Below are positions 1 to 13,600 of a stretch of 64,000 nt of DNA, piece after piece; within the stretch, counting starts at the first letter, position 1; each line of letters begins with the position of its first letter. Origin of the DNA: Sinotaia quadrata (taxonomy: Eukaryota > Mollusca > Gastropoda > Architaenioglossa > Viviparidae); contig CM054181.1 of NCBI GenBank assembly GCA_028829895.1, positions 31,900,857 to 31,964,856 of the forward strand. Reading direction: 5' to 3'. The position numbers were made by a program, and so were the translations under genes. The notes below the pieces were generated by a model. The model searched no databases and was not told where the DNA came from. It saw nothing but the letters and a program-made list of their open reading frames with translations.

Positions 1-1606
1 TTTCATTTATGTTTTTAAATTAAAACTTCTCTAATATGTTCTTTAAACCAATTTCCAAATTTCTATTACCTTTTAATACAGTAACTAAAAATTCATTTAT
101 TTATGGTCTTTTCAAACTTATACATCCTATTATGGTTTGTTTAAGTACTCTCTGCTACAACAATATATCATACCTGAGATATAGACTCTTTACGAATCTA
201 ACTGATCTCACAATCCTCTCGGTATAATTATTGATTTTAATTCATCGAATTTGTTTAATGTAATTTTCAATGAAGATAATTAAAGATTAAACTGTTCATG
301 TGCATTTCGTGTAGAGAGTGTTCTGTACTAACCAATACATTAATTAAATATAGGCGTGTGTGTGCTTGCGTGCGCACATGGGGGCTGACCTGTCATATTA
401 ATTAATTTACAGGATTTCTTTAGATGTTTACTGTTCAAGGAGCGTTGAACATTTTAATATATATTTTCACTTTTGTGTGAGGTAATAATTAATAAGCATT
501 TCCTCTTGCAAACGTTGCGTATTATTACAATATCGTTAATAGTAATAAATGACGACGATGTTGGTAAATGCGGTGTTGGTTAAAAAGCACAGATATACTA
601 ACTACAATTAGTCATTGAAACAAAAGAAATTAAATACTGTGAGACCTCGAAGTCATACATCATGTATGACGACTGCATACTTTATATTGTATAGATCAAA
701 CTAGTCTACAAAAATCGATATTAGTATGCATGTGGTAGAAACCTTAAAATTTGAAGGAAAAATATTGATAAAAACTCGGATTTCATACTAGAAATCCAGA
801 GGCTATGGAATGTAAAGGCAAGTAAAATAATGTTAATGTTAATAGGAGCACTGAGCAATTTAACAGATGAGCTTAAAAATTATCTCAATAAGCTGCATGG
901 ACATTACAGATTTGCATATACACACTACATAAACATGTAAGTAGAAAAGAAATAATTAAAGTTTCTTTACAATACATTTTCGATTTTGAAATATATAAAT
1001 CAAATAAGTGAATTCAGAGAAAGAATCACAAATAAAATGAACTACAACAGACAGTTCAATCAATTTGTTTAAGAAATCAGTTTTGTGAGTCATTTTAATA
1101 TACACTTTCAGGCTTGTCTGTTTACATTTTTACTGAAACAATGAATTTGTGTTGTACCGCATATGGTATGTTTTATATTTCGAAGATGAAAATAAAAATT
1201 AAAATCTCAATGTAAAATTTTCATTTATAGTCGCATTGTATTTCTTAGACTGATACTCGAAATCCATAATATTCAGTCATTTGAGAACATAAAAATTATC
1301 TTGATTGCGCTATAAAGAAGGTCGAAATTTATTAATAAGTCTCGTTACTAATCAATAGGGTATTTTTAAAACTCTATATCTAATTAATTTTCTTAAATAA
1401 AATGAACCATACTTAATAACTTTAAACAATTTCAACTGAAGGTCTCAAATCTTAGACAGGCTTTGTGTGAATACACTATTATAATATCATTCTGAAATCA
1501 CCTCAATCACCATACAGTTGATTTTCTAATATTAAAATACAAATTATTGAAATTATTTCTTATTATATTATAATAAACTAATTAAATTATTATTAACATT
1601 CTTCAG
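1..1606 (+). other. A-to-B intron copy 1 (contains the dead exon at 146)
   Basis: AT-rich intronic DNA with no credible coding outside the pseudo-exon. It shares landmarks with all later A-to-B introns: a GTGTGTGTGCTTGCGTGCG tract, a TTTTGCCTTTTTGTGTGAGG-like stretch, CCTCTTGCAAACGTTG, and TAGTCATTGAAACAAAAGAA. It matches 2835-6614 after the 1.6-kb LTR is removed from the latter. About 235 bp near 917 are missing relative to 3715-3950. Confidence 0.7.
146..217 (+). pseudogene. Decayed A-type LRR exon (no splice donor)
   Basis: This is a 72-bp copy of the A-type LRR exon with an open LRR-like frame (YNNISYLRY, then LFTNLTDL). The acceptor is TTAAG rather than the TTCAG of intact copies. At the donor, where intact A-type copies read CT|GTGGGTATAA, this copy reads CT CTCGGTATAA, so the GT is lost. 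A GT four bases further on would add frame-breaking bases. The copy at 2980-3051 has the same change. Non-functional is the best reading, although cryptic use is possible. Confidence 0.75.
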
Positions 1607-1678
1607 ATTCCTCGAATACAACATGATATCATGCATTGAGGACATCACATTTTCAGATTTAAAATCTCTTGAGAGTCT
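1607..1678 (+). CDS. LRR exon 1 (B type)
   Basis: 72 bp, phase 2 to 2, between TTCTTCAG and GTAAGT, both good consensus sites. It encodes one 24-residue leucine-rich repeat whose landmarks are an N in the LRR asparagine position (EYNMIS) and [11 protein letters not shown] at the end. The same exon type recurs at 8669 and 20135 with [15 protein letters not shown], which shows it is a conserved cassette member. It is the first intact receptor exon in the window. Confidence 0.8.
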
Positions 1679-4600
1679 GTAAGTTATTACTATTTTAATT
1701 TTTATAAAAGTTTAATGATTACATTTGTGTTTTATTTCTGTATTAATGCAATTATACAATTTCTTTCGTACATAAAGTAATACTCATAATTCAAACTATA
1801 AAATCACTAAAACTAATTGAATATTTAAAATTATTAAACATTTCTTCACAACTGTTTATTTTATAAATATTTCTTTTGACAAGAGTATTTGTTCATTAAA
1901 CTAAAATTAACATATTATATATAATAGCTAATTAATCGAAACCCTGAGTTCATGCATTTTATGAGAGTACTCGTACAAGCAATGTCTGCTTCATTTCTGC
2001 ACTGCTCTTTACCGTCATACTTATTACAGTTAGATTCAGTATTTGATTCCACCAGTCATTATCTTTGTAAGAGTCTTCATATACAGTTCCCTACCAACAA
2101 GCTGTTTTATTTGCATTTCAAGACAGAAAATATTGAATGAAAACACCAATTTAATATTATCACAAATATATCAATTACAACCATTATTTTAAATCATTAA
2201 AGTACTTTTTGATTAATGTTAAATAATAGTCAAATAAATAGATTTCAACAGTTCAGATGAATCTTGGAACAGAAATAATTATTGCAATGTTGTCTAAGAT
2301 TAGATTTTGACCAGTATGTGAATGACGTGTCACAAGAGGAAGAGTGATTTAAAAGCAAGGAATAAAATTAAAACAAAATATATTCACAATACTATTACAA
2401 AACTGTCCCTTTATACTGGTCTCCAGAATTGATTTAAAAGCAAGGAATAAAATTAAAACAAAATATATTCACCATATTATTACAAAACTTGTCCTTTACA
2501 TAGGTCTCCAGAATAAATCACTACGTATTTACTTACTTTGTGTTATTTGTTGATTAATTACATCATGTTTATAACTTTCCAATATGTATTAAATATAAAT
2601 TGAATTATTATTATTTTTTTTAATTTTCTATTACCCTCTTATGAAATGTTTCAGTAATCTCGGCCACAACAATCTGTCAGACCTGAGATCTGGACTCTTT
2701 ACAAATTTAACTAAACTCAAAGACCTGTGAGCATAATTATTGTTTATTATTTCATCGTTTTTGTTAAATTGATAACTGATCAAATGATTTTCTTTTAGGG
2801 AGAGTTGATTGTTATTCGTTAAATTACTTTTACACTTTCATTTATTTTTTAAATTAAAACTTCTCTAATATGTTCTTTAAACCAATTTCCAAATTTCTAT
2901 TACCTTTTAATACAGTAACTAAAAATTCAATTTTATTTGGTCGTTTCAAACTTATACATCCTCTTATGGTTTGTTTAAGTACTCTCTGCTACAACAATAT
3001 ATCATACCTGAGATATGGACACATTACGAATCTATCTGATCTCACAATCCTCTCGATATAATTATTGATTTTAATTCATCGAATCTGTTTAATGTAATTT
3101 TCAATGAATAAAATCGATGTTTAAACTGTTCACACGCATGTCGTGTAGAGAGTGCTCTGTGCTAACCATTAAATTAATTAAATATAAGCGTGTGTGTGCT
3201 TGCGTGCGTGCATGCGGGCTGGCCTGTCATATTATTTCCTTTACAGGTTTTCTTCAAATGTTTACTGTTCAAGGAGCGTTGAACATTTTAATATATATTT
3301 TCACTTATTTATATTTTTGTCATTTTGTGTGAGGTAATAATTAATAAGCATTTCGTCTTGCAAACGTTGTGTATTATTGCAATATGTTTAATAGTAATAA
3401 ATGACGACGATATTAATAGAGTCGCTGGTGGTTAAAAAGCATAGATATACTAACTAGAATTAGTCATTCAAACAAAAGAAATTAAATATTGTGAGACCTC
3501 GAAGTCATACATCATGTATGAAGACTGCTTACTTTATATTGTATAGATCAAACTAGTCTACTAAAATCGATAATAGTATGCAAGTGGTAGAAACATGAAA
3601 AAATGAATGAAAGATATTGATAAATACTCGGATTTCATACTAGAAATCCAGAGTCTATGGAATGTAAAGGTAAGTAAAATCTCAATAAGCTGCAGGGACA
3701 TTACAGATTTGCCTCAACTCAAACAGCTGCTGTCCTGAGACTGACCAATCCATCAATAAAACGTCCCATCTCCCACATTTCTAGTATGATTTCAAGACCA
3801 AGAATCACTCCAATAAATGTTAGTAATCATATAAAGAATCAAAAATAGGATTTACAATAATTATAATACTTGTTGATAATGATCTCAATCATGTAAAACC
3901 TCTCTCTGCATTACTATAATTCTGCACGGAAAATACTACAATGTGCATATACACACTACATAATCATGTAAGAATAATAAAAATATTTAAAGTGTCTTTA
4001 CAGTTGTGACAGACTTCTAACCAGAATTCTTGTCATGAACTTATGACCCACATCCGAAACTCGAATATCATATTCTAATTGAATTCCTTTGTTTGAACCC
4101 TACCGTCATGCACCGCATGAGGAAAAAACAATAGTGAGTTCATCCCTTGTTATGTAACTTTAGACGACGTCGAGAAAGTTCTAGTCACGTGATACATTCA
4201 TGCACTACAATAAATACTCCTGACGCGATAATATTCTTTACTAGCCACCCCAGACCAGCCGATATGCACACGAGCACCTTGCTTAGTCGCCGAAATCTTG
4301 CTGAGTCAGAAGGAACATAGGAACCCGAGTCTTGTACAGTAAAGTCTACTTTAAGAAGGTAACACGTCTACTTCTTACAATGGTATTGCATTTTACTATT
4401 TGTATTTTTGTATATGAATTTATGTATGTATTTATGCGAATTATTATAATTCCCTCCAAGCATACGTGATTCGATAGAATGACTAAACCTAAAGATTTCA
4501 TTGTATATACATTAATTGTAACCCTTTAACTTTAATTTGTATAAACCTTAATTCTCTTGTGCCACAGAAAAAAACGTCTGTGCACGTTGCAAATTTTCAT

Positions 4601-7600
4601 GTAATTCAAATGATTCTTTTGCGTGTAATTTCATTGTTAAGTGTAAAGCGCTCATACTTAATTTGAATTATATTTTATTCTCCTTGTATGAATTCCATTT
4701 TTTTGATGAAGTAAATGTTTGGAAATTCATACGTTCATGTAATGTTATAAATAACACACATGTGAATTATATTGTATCTTTTATGAATATAAATATATTG
4801 TAAAAGACATGATAGTCGAAGATTTAAAACTAAGCGCATTGTATCAGTCACACATGCTTGGTTGGTTTGCGAATGTAACCGCAAATCACTTATAGAACCA
4901 CGCTATCTTTCAGATCGGGTTTTGGGTTCTTCTTCTTCTCCGCCTTATAATACGTTTACGTATTGTTTGGATGCCTGATTGGTGAACGACGTACAATTCC
5001 GTGTCGCCATCGTTGTCAACGCTATGCTATGATGGTTCGTCAGTGTGACAAGTCGGGAGACGACCAGGTTGCTGTAAACTACGACCTTACAATGCAAGCA
5101 TCGCTTGATACGTGGAAGGTTTGAACTATCTTTAGACCATTTGTGCATCAAGACTATTGAGAAAGATGAGTAACTAAGACCGAATTCTGAATCAATCGAA
5201 AGTGCTGGCAAAAATAAACTCTAAAACAATAATAGTCAGGGAACTGAAACTTTGCCTTAGTTTAAATCTGAAGCTGTGTCTTCGTAATTGATTGTTATTG
5301 TTAAATATTAACTATTAAATTCTTTATTTGTTAATACCTCTTTCGTAGTGAATTTTTATGCATATAGACCTAATTCGTGGTTTGGATGGGGGATCGACTG
5401 AGCTAAATGAACCTTTGAATGCATAAGGATTTAAGAGAGTGTGAACGGTTTCCAAACCGGCTATTGTACACAAGTTGTCTGTTCGTGAATCTGTTTGTCT
5501 GTACTACAAAGGCGCATTTTCATATGAGGCGAAAGATAATTTGAGCAACCAGTCTGTTTAGGGAAAGGGGAGAAATTAATTTATCTAATTAAATTAAAGT
5601 TTCTGTAAAATTCCTAAGCAGGGTCTTTAAATAAATACTGGACATGTAACAACAGTAAGTATTCGATATTGAAATATATAAAACAAATAAGTTAATTCAG
5701 ATAAAGAAACACAAATACAATGAACTACAAATGACTACAAGATACAAAATCACAGACAAAATCCTGCTACTCTTGCTGACTGCAAATGTTTGGAAATCAT
5801 GGTTTCATTATTTAGACTAAAAAGACAGCACATACCAGATGTAGAGCGACTTATGAATATTGAATGTTAACTGTTTGATTTATATTTTGGTTTAGGCAAT
5901 AGAGAAAATGACTTTGATTGTGAGTGCAATGTTGTAGCAGAGGTGCACATATGCAAAACGAGCAAGTGACACATATCAACCGGACATCATCTTGAAATGT
6001 AATTTTGATCCCAACAGCTAATTGGTAACAGAATGACAATATCATACGAGTAGAAGATGATAATGCAAGAATTTGTCTAAAAAATCAGTTTTGTGAGTCA
6101 TCATAAAAAACCAGTTTAGACTTGACTGACTACTTTTTTGCTGAAACAACTAATTTAGTGTTGTAGAAAATGTGGTCTGTTTTATATTTCGAAGATGAAA
6201 AATAAAAATTAAATTCTAAATGTAAAATTTTTATTTATAGTCACATTGTATTTCTTAGACTGATACTCTAAGTCAACAATATTCAGTCACTTTAGAAAAT
6301 AAAAATTATTGTATTTACATTATGAAGCATGAAGACAGGTATTAACATGAACTCGTTCTAAATAATCCGTTCTTTTTTAAACTATACATTATTTAATTTT
6401 CTTAACTAACGTGAATCATACTGAATAATTAAACAATTTTAATCAGAGAACCCAAACTCAATGACATGCATTCTGTGAATAAACATTTGAAATATCATCA
6501 TGGGTCAGCTTAATCAACATTATGCTGGTTCTTAATATTAAAATTTAAAAAAAATATTGAAATTATTCTTAATTATATTAAATTAAATTAATGAAAGTTG
6601 TTTACTTTCTTTAGATCAATCTAACACAAAATGATATCAAACATTGACGACTACTTATTTCAGATCTGAGTACACTTGTCAGCCTATCACATGTCCGGTC
6701 GACATTTAACAACCATGTCCTATTTTAGATTCCAGTTATCAATATTGGTTTATTGAATAATTCCTAACAATATCGACTGCTGGACGGCTTGACTTATCTT
6801 CTATGAAATGACACATTATTCACAACACTTCACAAAATAAATCAATGGACTTGGTTCGACTGACAATGTTATCTCCCCTTATTTATACTTTAAGATTTAT
6901 AATTCTTTAACCATTTATTATGGCTCACCCCCAGTCAGTCACGTAGTCGTGCTACAAACACTTATGTAACAACTGGTAATATAGCAATAAATGTAATAAC
7001 AATTCAATTAAAAAAAAGAAAATAAACAATTACGATTTGCAATTAACAATAGAGTGTTATCACACGATCCAGTAAATTAATTAGTTAACTACACTTTCTT
7101 AGAGTGTTGTCCTTGTTGGACCGTTAAATTAACTTTATTTATTTATAGTTTTTGCCTTTTTGTGTGAGGTAAGGAATTAATAAGCATTTCCTCTTGCAAA
7201 TGATCCGTATTATTATAATAATGGTAATAGTAATAAATGGTGAAGACTTGGAAAAGAGGTGGTGGTGATTAAAAAAATCTTAATGTATTAGTCAGAATTA
7301 GTCACAGACAATAAAAGAAATTAAATACCGTGACAATTTCGAAGTACAAAATCATGTAATTTCCCATGAAGACTGCATAGTGTATATGTTATAGATTAAA
7401 TTAGACTATAAACATCGATGTTAGTATGCAAGTGGTAGAAACATTAGAAATGAACGGAAATATTGAAAAGTATTTTTATTTTTAAGAAGAAATGGAATGG
7501 GATGTAAAAGCATGTAAAGTAATTCTAATACCAATTGAAGCGGTGGACATATGTAACATATCACCTTGAAAATTACCTCAATAAACTGCATGAAAGCTTC

Positions 7601-10600
7601 AGGCTTGTAACAAATCAAACATACGTTGTCCTTAGACTGACGAAATCCTCAGTAAAAACTTCAATCTCCCAGATTTATAGTAGGATTTTAAAACCATGAA
7701 TCACAATCAAAATAAATGACAGTAGTCATACAGAGAATAACAAAATAATAGCAATAATTATAATTATTGTTTATAATGAACAAAATCGTGCAAAAGCTCT
7801 AGTTGCTTTACTATAATTTCATTATATATATAGGTAATCATGGTCTTATTTCTCAAAAAGTCATCACATTTCAGGTGTAGGGCAGCTGATGAAAAGTGAA
7901 TGTTAACTGTTTAATTTACAACTTGGTTTGGGGAAAAGAGAAAGTGTCTTTGTATAATCGCTAGTGCAATGTTATAGCAGGAGTGCATACATGTATCAAC
8001 CAGCATGTAACACACATCAGCCTGAAAGCATCTTGAATTGTATTCTCCTCCCAACAGCTAATGGGTAACAGAATGGCAATATCTTACAAGTAGAGGTTGA
8101 TAATGCAAATTGCAAAGAATTTGTTTAAGAAATCATATTTGTGGGTAATCATAATGAACACCGTTTAGGCTTGATTATTTACGTTTTGCTGAAACATTTT
8201 GTTTAGTTTTTTTACCGAATATGGTCCGTTTTAAAATGTCGAAAATTAAAAATAAATCTGAAATTATAAATGTATTTTTTTCATTTCTAGTCGCTTTTTT
8301 TTTCATAGACTGATACTCTACGTCCATAATATTCAGTTATTGGAGAACATAAAAATTATCTTCATTCCAATATAAAGAAGGGCGATATTTATTAATATGA
8401 ACTCTTTACTAAACAATATGTAGTTTAAAAAATATACACTATTTTATATTCTTAAGTAAAGAGAATCATATCATATTGAATAACTGTAAATAATATTAAT
8501 TAGAAGACCCAAAATCAAAGCAAGCATTGTGTGAATAAACAATTATAATTTCATTATGTAATCACCTTAAATACAATTCTGCTGATTCGTAATATTAAAA
8601 TCCAAATTACTGAAATAATTAATAATTATATTAAAATAAAAATAATGAAAATCATTAACCTTCTTTAGATCACTCCATCACAACAGGATATCAACCATTG
8701 AGGACCTCACATTTTCAGATTTGAGAGCACTTTTAAATCTGTAAGTAGTCACTATTTTAATTTGTATTAAAGACTTATAATTATATTATTGTTCAATTTC
8801 TGTATTGATTTAATTATACATTGTCTTCGTACATTAATAAATAGACATGATTCAAACTATAAAATCATAGAAAATAATCGAATATCAATATTTATAATTA
8901 TTAAACAGTTCTTCACAAATAATTCTATAATAAATATTCCTGTTACCAAGTGTATATGTTCAGAAACCGAAAATCAATATATTCACTTAAAAAATTGAAT
9001 CCTTAAATCCTTGATAACAGATTTGTTTTTTTGAAAAATAAAAATTAGCAATGTGAATCTCAGTGAAAGTAAAGAAACCGAAGTTATAATTTTTTAACGT
9101 TTTATTAATAAAATGGATTTTGTCCCACTGGATAACATAGCAAAGAGCATAAATGTATTGTTTCAGTGCTGACATCAGTGATTAAGCTGCATGAAAACAC
9201 AAATAGCAATCAGTGAAATGCAACAATTAAAAAAATATCTTATTTAAATTTGAAATAAATTCATTGAATTTGGTACTGTTTATTTAACTGAAGCATTATT
9301 TCTATGTTAGCTTATCTGATACTTGCAAATTTTGATCGATAATATATTTCTTATTCTGCATGTGTATCGCGCTAATGTGTAATGTTGTAATTTGAGAATG
9401 TTTGTAAGAGAGAAATATGCCTGATACATAGTTCTGACCTTAATTTTATAATTGCAGAGAGGATCGTGCCGATTTTATTTCTGTTTCTGGATTCACTTTA
9501 GTATATATCCATCTGTGGCGGAAAAATGCAAATTAATGCACTTAATTAATTAATTTTAATATTTAATTAATTCTTCATTTTTGTAATTTTGAATTTAAAA
9601 TTTGCGCCATTCAAATCTCAGTGTCATGAGTTTTGAAACAAACAACTCTGACCTACATCCAGAATAAAGGGGAGTTATTGTTAAATGTCTGTGATTCTTG
9701 CATAACTCTTATTAATTTTAGTAACAAGTTCACCCTGCCTTTAGTCTTTCTGCAGTCAACCGTATCTATGCGGACAAGCTTTAGGAACAACTCTGTTCTA
9801 GCCCGAAGGCTGATAAATTCTAGAATCTTCCAGATAACCCTAGAATCACATATAAGGGCAGATTCGAAATTGAACCCTCATTCTTGTTAAAATCATCGGA
9901 GTCCCGCGTGTTATGGCTTCGTGGTTAGTGCTGAACAGAAAGGTATGTCCGAATAGTGATTGTCATTTTAACTGATTTTTAAATTGCTTAAAATCTGTTT
10001 GAATCATGTTTTTCCTTGTAAATATCTTCAACGAGTTTAAACTATGTCATGTTTATTCTCGTTTAATCAAAAAATCAGATGAAAGAATTGTAAAAAGGAA
10101 TTTTAAATGAAGAAACGAGAATAAAAGTACAGATTACGAATATTTGAAACACGAGACTGATGCGCACCAGTATTTTTCTTCTGTCAACAGTTAGCAAGCC
10201 GTTCCGTTCCATTCCGTTCTCTTCCATTCCATTTATGCTTTGCTGAGTTGCAAGATTCAAGTTCTACTTGCAAGTAAGCCATTTTGTTTCTGCTGATGTG
10301 CAAGCGTTATGTAAACTTCATCCCTTGCTGCCATCATATTTCACTTATCTCGACATTGCTTATGTCGACATTTGCATGAGTCGATGGTTGAAGATTGAAG
10401 TTTTCCTTCCACGTTGACAACTGTAGGTGCCATTCTGCTGAAGGTGCTGAGATCCATGAGCAGGAGAAATTCTTGTGGGGACTCTAGGTAATATTCTAAG
10501 TGAAGTGTTGGACGCTGCGTGTGTGCTATGATATACCTGTTGGGTATGACGAACTGTATCTTCTAACTGTAAGAAGATTCATAGACAACCAGTTGCACTT

Positions 10601-13600
10601 GCTTGAAGAATTGGGTCAACTCAAGAAAGTTGAGTAACTGTGGGGAGCTGCTGTGAGGAGTATAAGTCAGACTCTGCCCAATATCTTACATTGACCTGAC
10701 TGTATTATTTATTTAGTTGGCTTATTGACATTGAGAATTTGTGTAAGCTAAACTAAATTGTGAGGAAATTTCTTTGATGGAAAATTACTAGCAATTTCTC
10801 TATGGAATTGACATCATATTTTTCTTGATTGACTGAATTCTATGTGCTTGGTGAGATTGTGATTCTGATAAATTGCCTTATGCGTAATTTTGATGACATT
10901 GATTGTAAAACTATTTTTAACTGTTACTTATTATTTTCCTTAATAAATTGTTGAATGATAACTATCCACTATCGTTATATTGATAGAGAGGAGGGATGCA
11001 TGATGATGGGGGGTGGGGCTGCCATGTGACATAACGACAATAGAAAGACGGTTGAGTGCAAGCTTATGATAGTTCTCATCATCGTAGAGAGCTTACAAGT
11101 GAGGGGCTGGATTAAATACAAAGATTGATAAGATAATTCAATTAAGGTCTGTTAATCTAGATAGGTAACACTTGGACAGAGAGTTAATTAGTTAGCAGAC
11201 TGTTCCAGGGATTGACCTAGTCGCTCTCGTAACCGCAAAGACAAAAGACCCCTGTCGGGTGACTATGCATGCTATTTGCATAAGAGGATTATTGTTTATG
11301 TATTAATTATGAAATAAAATATCATAAATTAATAATTAGCAATTAGCTGACAGGCACACACTTTTTTCACACCATCATTATCATTGAACATATTATTAAA
11401 AGTGCTGCTGTAAGTAGATTGCTGTGAATTCCATTCAGGCCTATACGTGTGAAAAATGAGGTTGTAGTTTAGTCTCGAGAATTCAGAAAGTCTTTTCATA
11501 CATTCTTTGTAGTGTGCTTGAATAGTACAAATGAATATTCTCGAACATTCCATGTCATATGCTTTGATGAGTGCATATGAATTCTGCATTATTATCCACA
11601 GTATGCATTGAAAATGATGGTACAGTTGTGTAACGTACCATCTCCTAATAAGAAAGAAAACGACTTGTTGTCAACCGCAAAATTTTGAACAATGCCACTG
11701 ACAAATACCTTAGTTATCTCTCTAAAACTCCACTCTCATTTCTATGATTGTAGATGTAATAAATTTATTGTTAAATGTATTAATCTTCTTGTACATATAT
11801 TAAAGCCTTATGGTGGAGTAATAGTGGGTGGATTGGTGTTCATTAAATATAAGTAAAAGACGTAATTTTATTACTTTTTTAGTTTCTTAAGCAGAGCATT
11901 ATGTTACAGTAAAAAATTTATTGTTGTACTGTCTAGTGACATTGTAATAATTCATTATATCAAATATTGTTAATTAGTTCTGATAGAAAACATCTTCCAC
12001 TGCTGAGGCATAGTATGGGTCACTGGTTACAAATGAATATCTGCAACGTTACGCCAATATACTGGTGTGCCCCAAGTTGACTTATGGCCACCACTCAGTT
12101 AATAAACTGAGTGTGACGCAGAAAATGCAAACTATGAAATATTACATTTGAAATTATTTAATTTTTTCTTTTCTTAATATTTAGAAAGGGTTTTCCCATG
12201 ATAAGAGAATTCTTTCATGAGAAAACAAGTCTTTGAAGTAACTGTCTTAGGCAGCCAGGACAAAGGGACACACATGTTTGCGTCGGTTAGAAGCGAACTG
12301 ACTTAACCAGGGTGTGGGAGGGTGGACGCTCAACAGGGGTAGACAATCTACCAGAAACACTCTCGCATCTCTAGGCAGACATGACGACGATACTTCTAAA
12401 GACGGGGAACACTTTGGTCTCACAATAGAGTCGGAGATTCAAAGACAGACAAACCACCTACAGTCACGTGCACACAGACGCATGAGAAGGGAAGACACTT
12501 ACGATTAAGCAACAGAGACGTATGACGTCAGGGGAGACGACCAACGATCTCAGATCGAGCAGCTTCTAAAGAGCTAACCGCATGTACTAACAAGCTAGCC
12601 TTTCAGCAGACGCACTGAAACGAGACTACCGAACAATAGTCGAGCAGAGAGTAAAACTCTATCCTTAGGGCAGATTAGCACGTGGAATTTTGCGAATAGC
12701 TTAAATAGGCCGTCTCGGGGCTGCTAGCTCATCTGTCATACCAGGAGATCTCGTGTTTTCGTCCTTCCACGATTAAAAGCATACAGATTGTCTGAGATGG
12801 TAAAAACTTATGTTTTGTACATAGATAAAAATTTATCTTTTTTCTATTTGCACTTATAGATTTATTTAATTAATATTGTAAAACTGTAATTGCATTTTTT
12901 CTAGCAAGAAGGAAGTAACTTATGTAAAAAGAATTTAAATGAGAACTAATGTCAAATTTGCAGGTTTATGATATTTAAATTCACGAGACTGATGCGTGGC
13001 AAAAATTCACTTGTATATTTACAGCTAAAGGACGCCTACCGTGAAGCCTACAGTAACGCCTACCGTGAAGCCTACTGTTGCGCCTACATCTAATTGTACC
13101 GTAACACACACACAAGTGGAAGAGGATCCGAACGAAGGGTTTTACCAAGGAATTCGACTCTGGCCACAACCGCTGTTGAAAGGGGGTGATCAGGACGAAT
13201 TTTACGAAGTCTTGTCTGTTCAGGGGATAAGCGCACATGTCAGGACCAGAAAAACCTGGAGCGTTGATGTTTGATCTACGTTGGTTGTCAATTGTTGACT
13301 TCTGAGTCAGAACTGAATTTTTTTGTGATAAATTCGGGACATGCGTGAATTCGGACATTCGTGACACTAAAGACCTGAGGTAATTCTGAACTGTTCCAGC
13401 AGCTGTAATTTATGGATATACATACTGGCCGGGAGCACGCAAATTATCAGGTGATCTAAATCCTTTTTTTGTCTTGTGAAAACCTGTAAATGTTCTGTGA
13501 TTTTGTTAATTCTTGTATTGTTCTTCCTGTCTTTTAATTCTTATGAATGTTGCTATAATCTTTTTTTTTCTATAATGTGTTTCTGGAGTGTGAAAGAGAA

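Noticed and set aside
36..227. Open frame MFFKPISKF..., also at 2870-3061
   Set aside because: It runs through intron and the decayed A-type exon in the wrong frame context and ends at the dead donor. Repetition reflects the tandem duplication, not selection.
13030..13367. Open frames with short Arg/His-rich or Pro/Thr-rich repeats
   Set aside because: Encoded by a short tandem of CCTACNGTNAAG-type units within a solo LTR. Both strands are open for the same reason.
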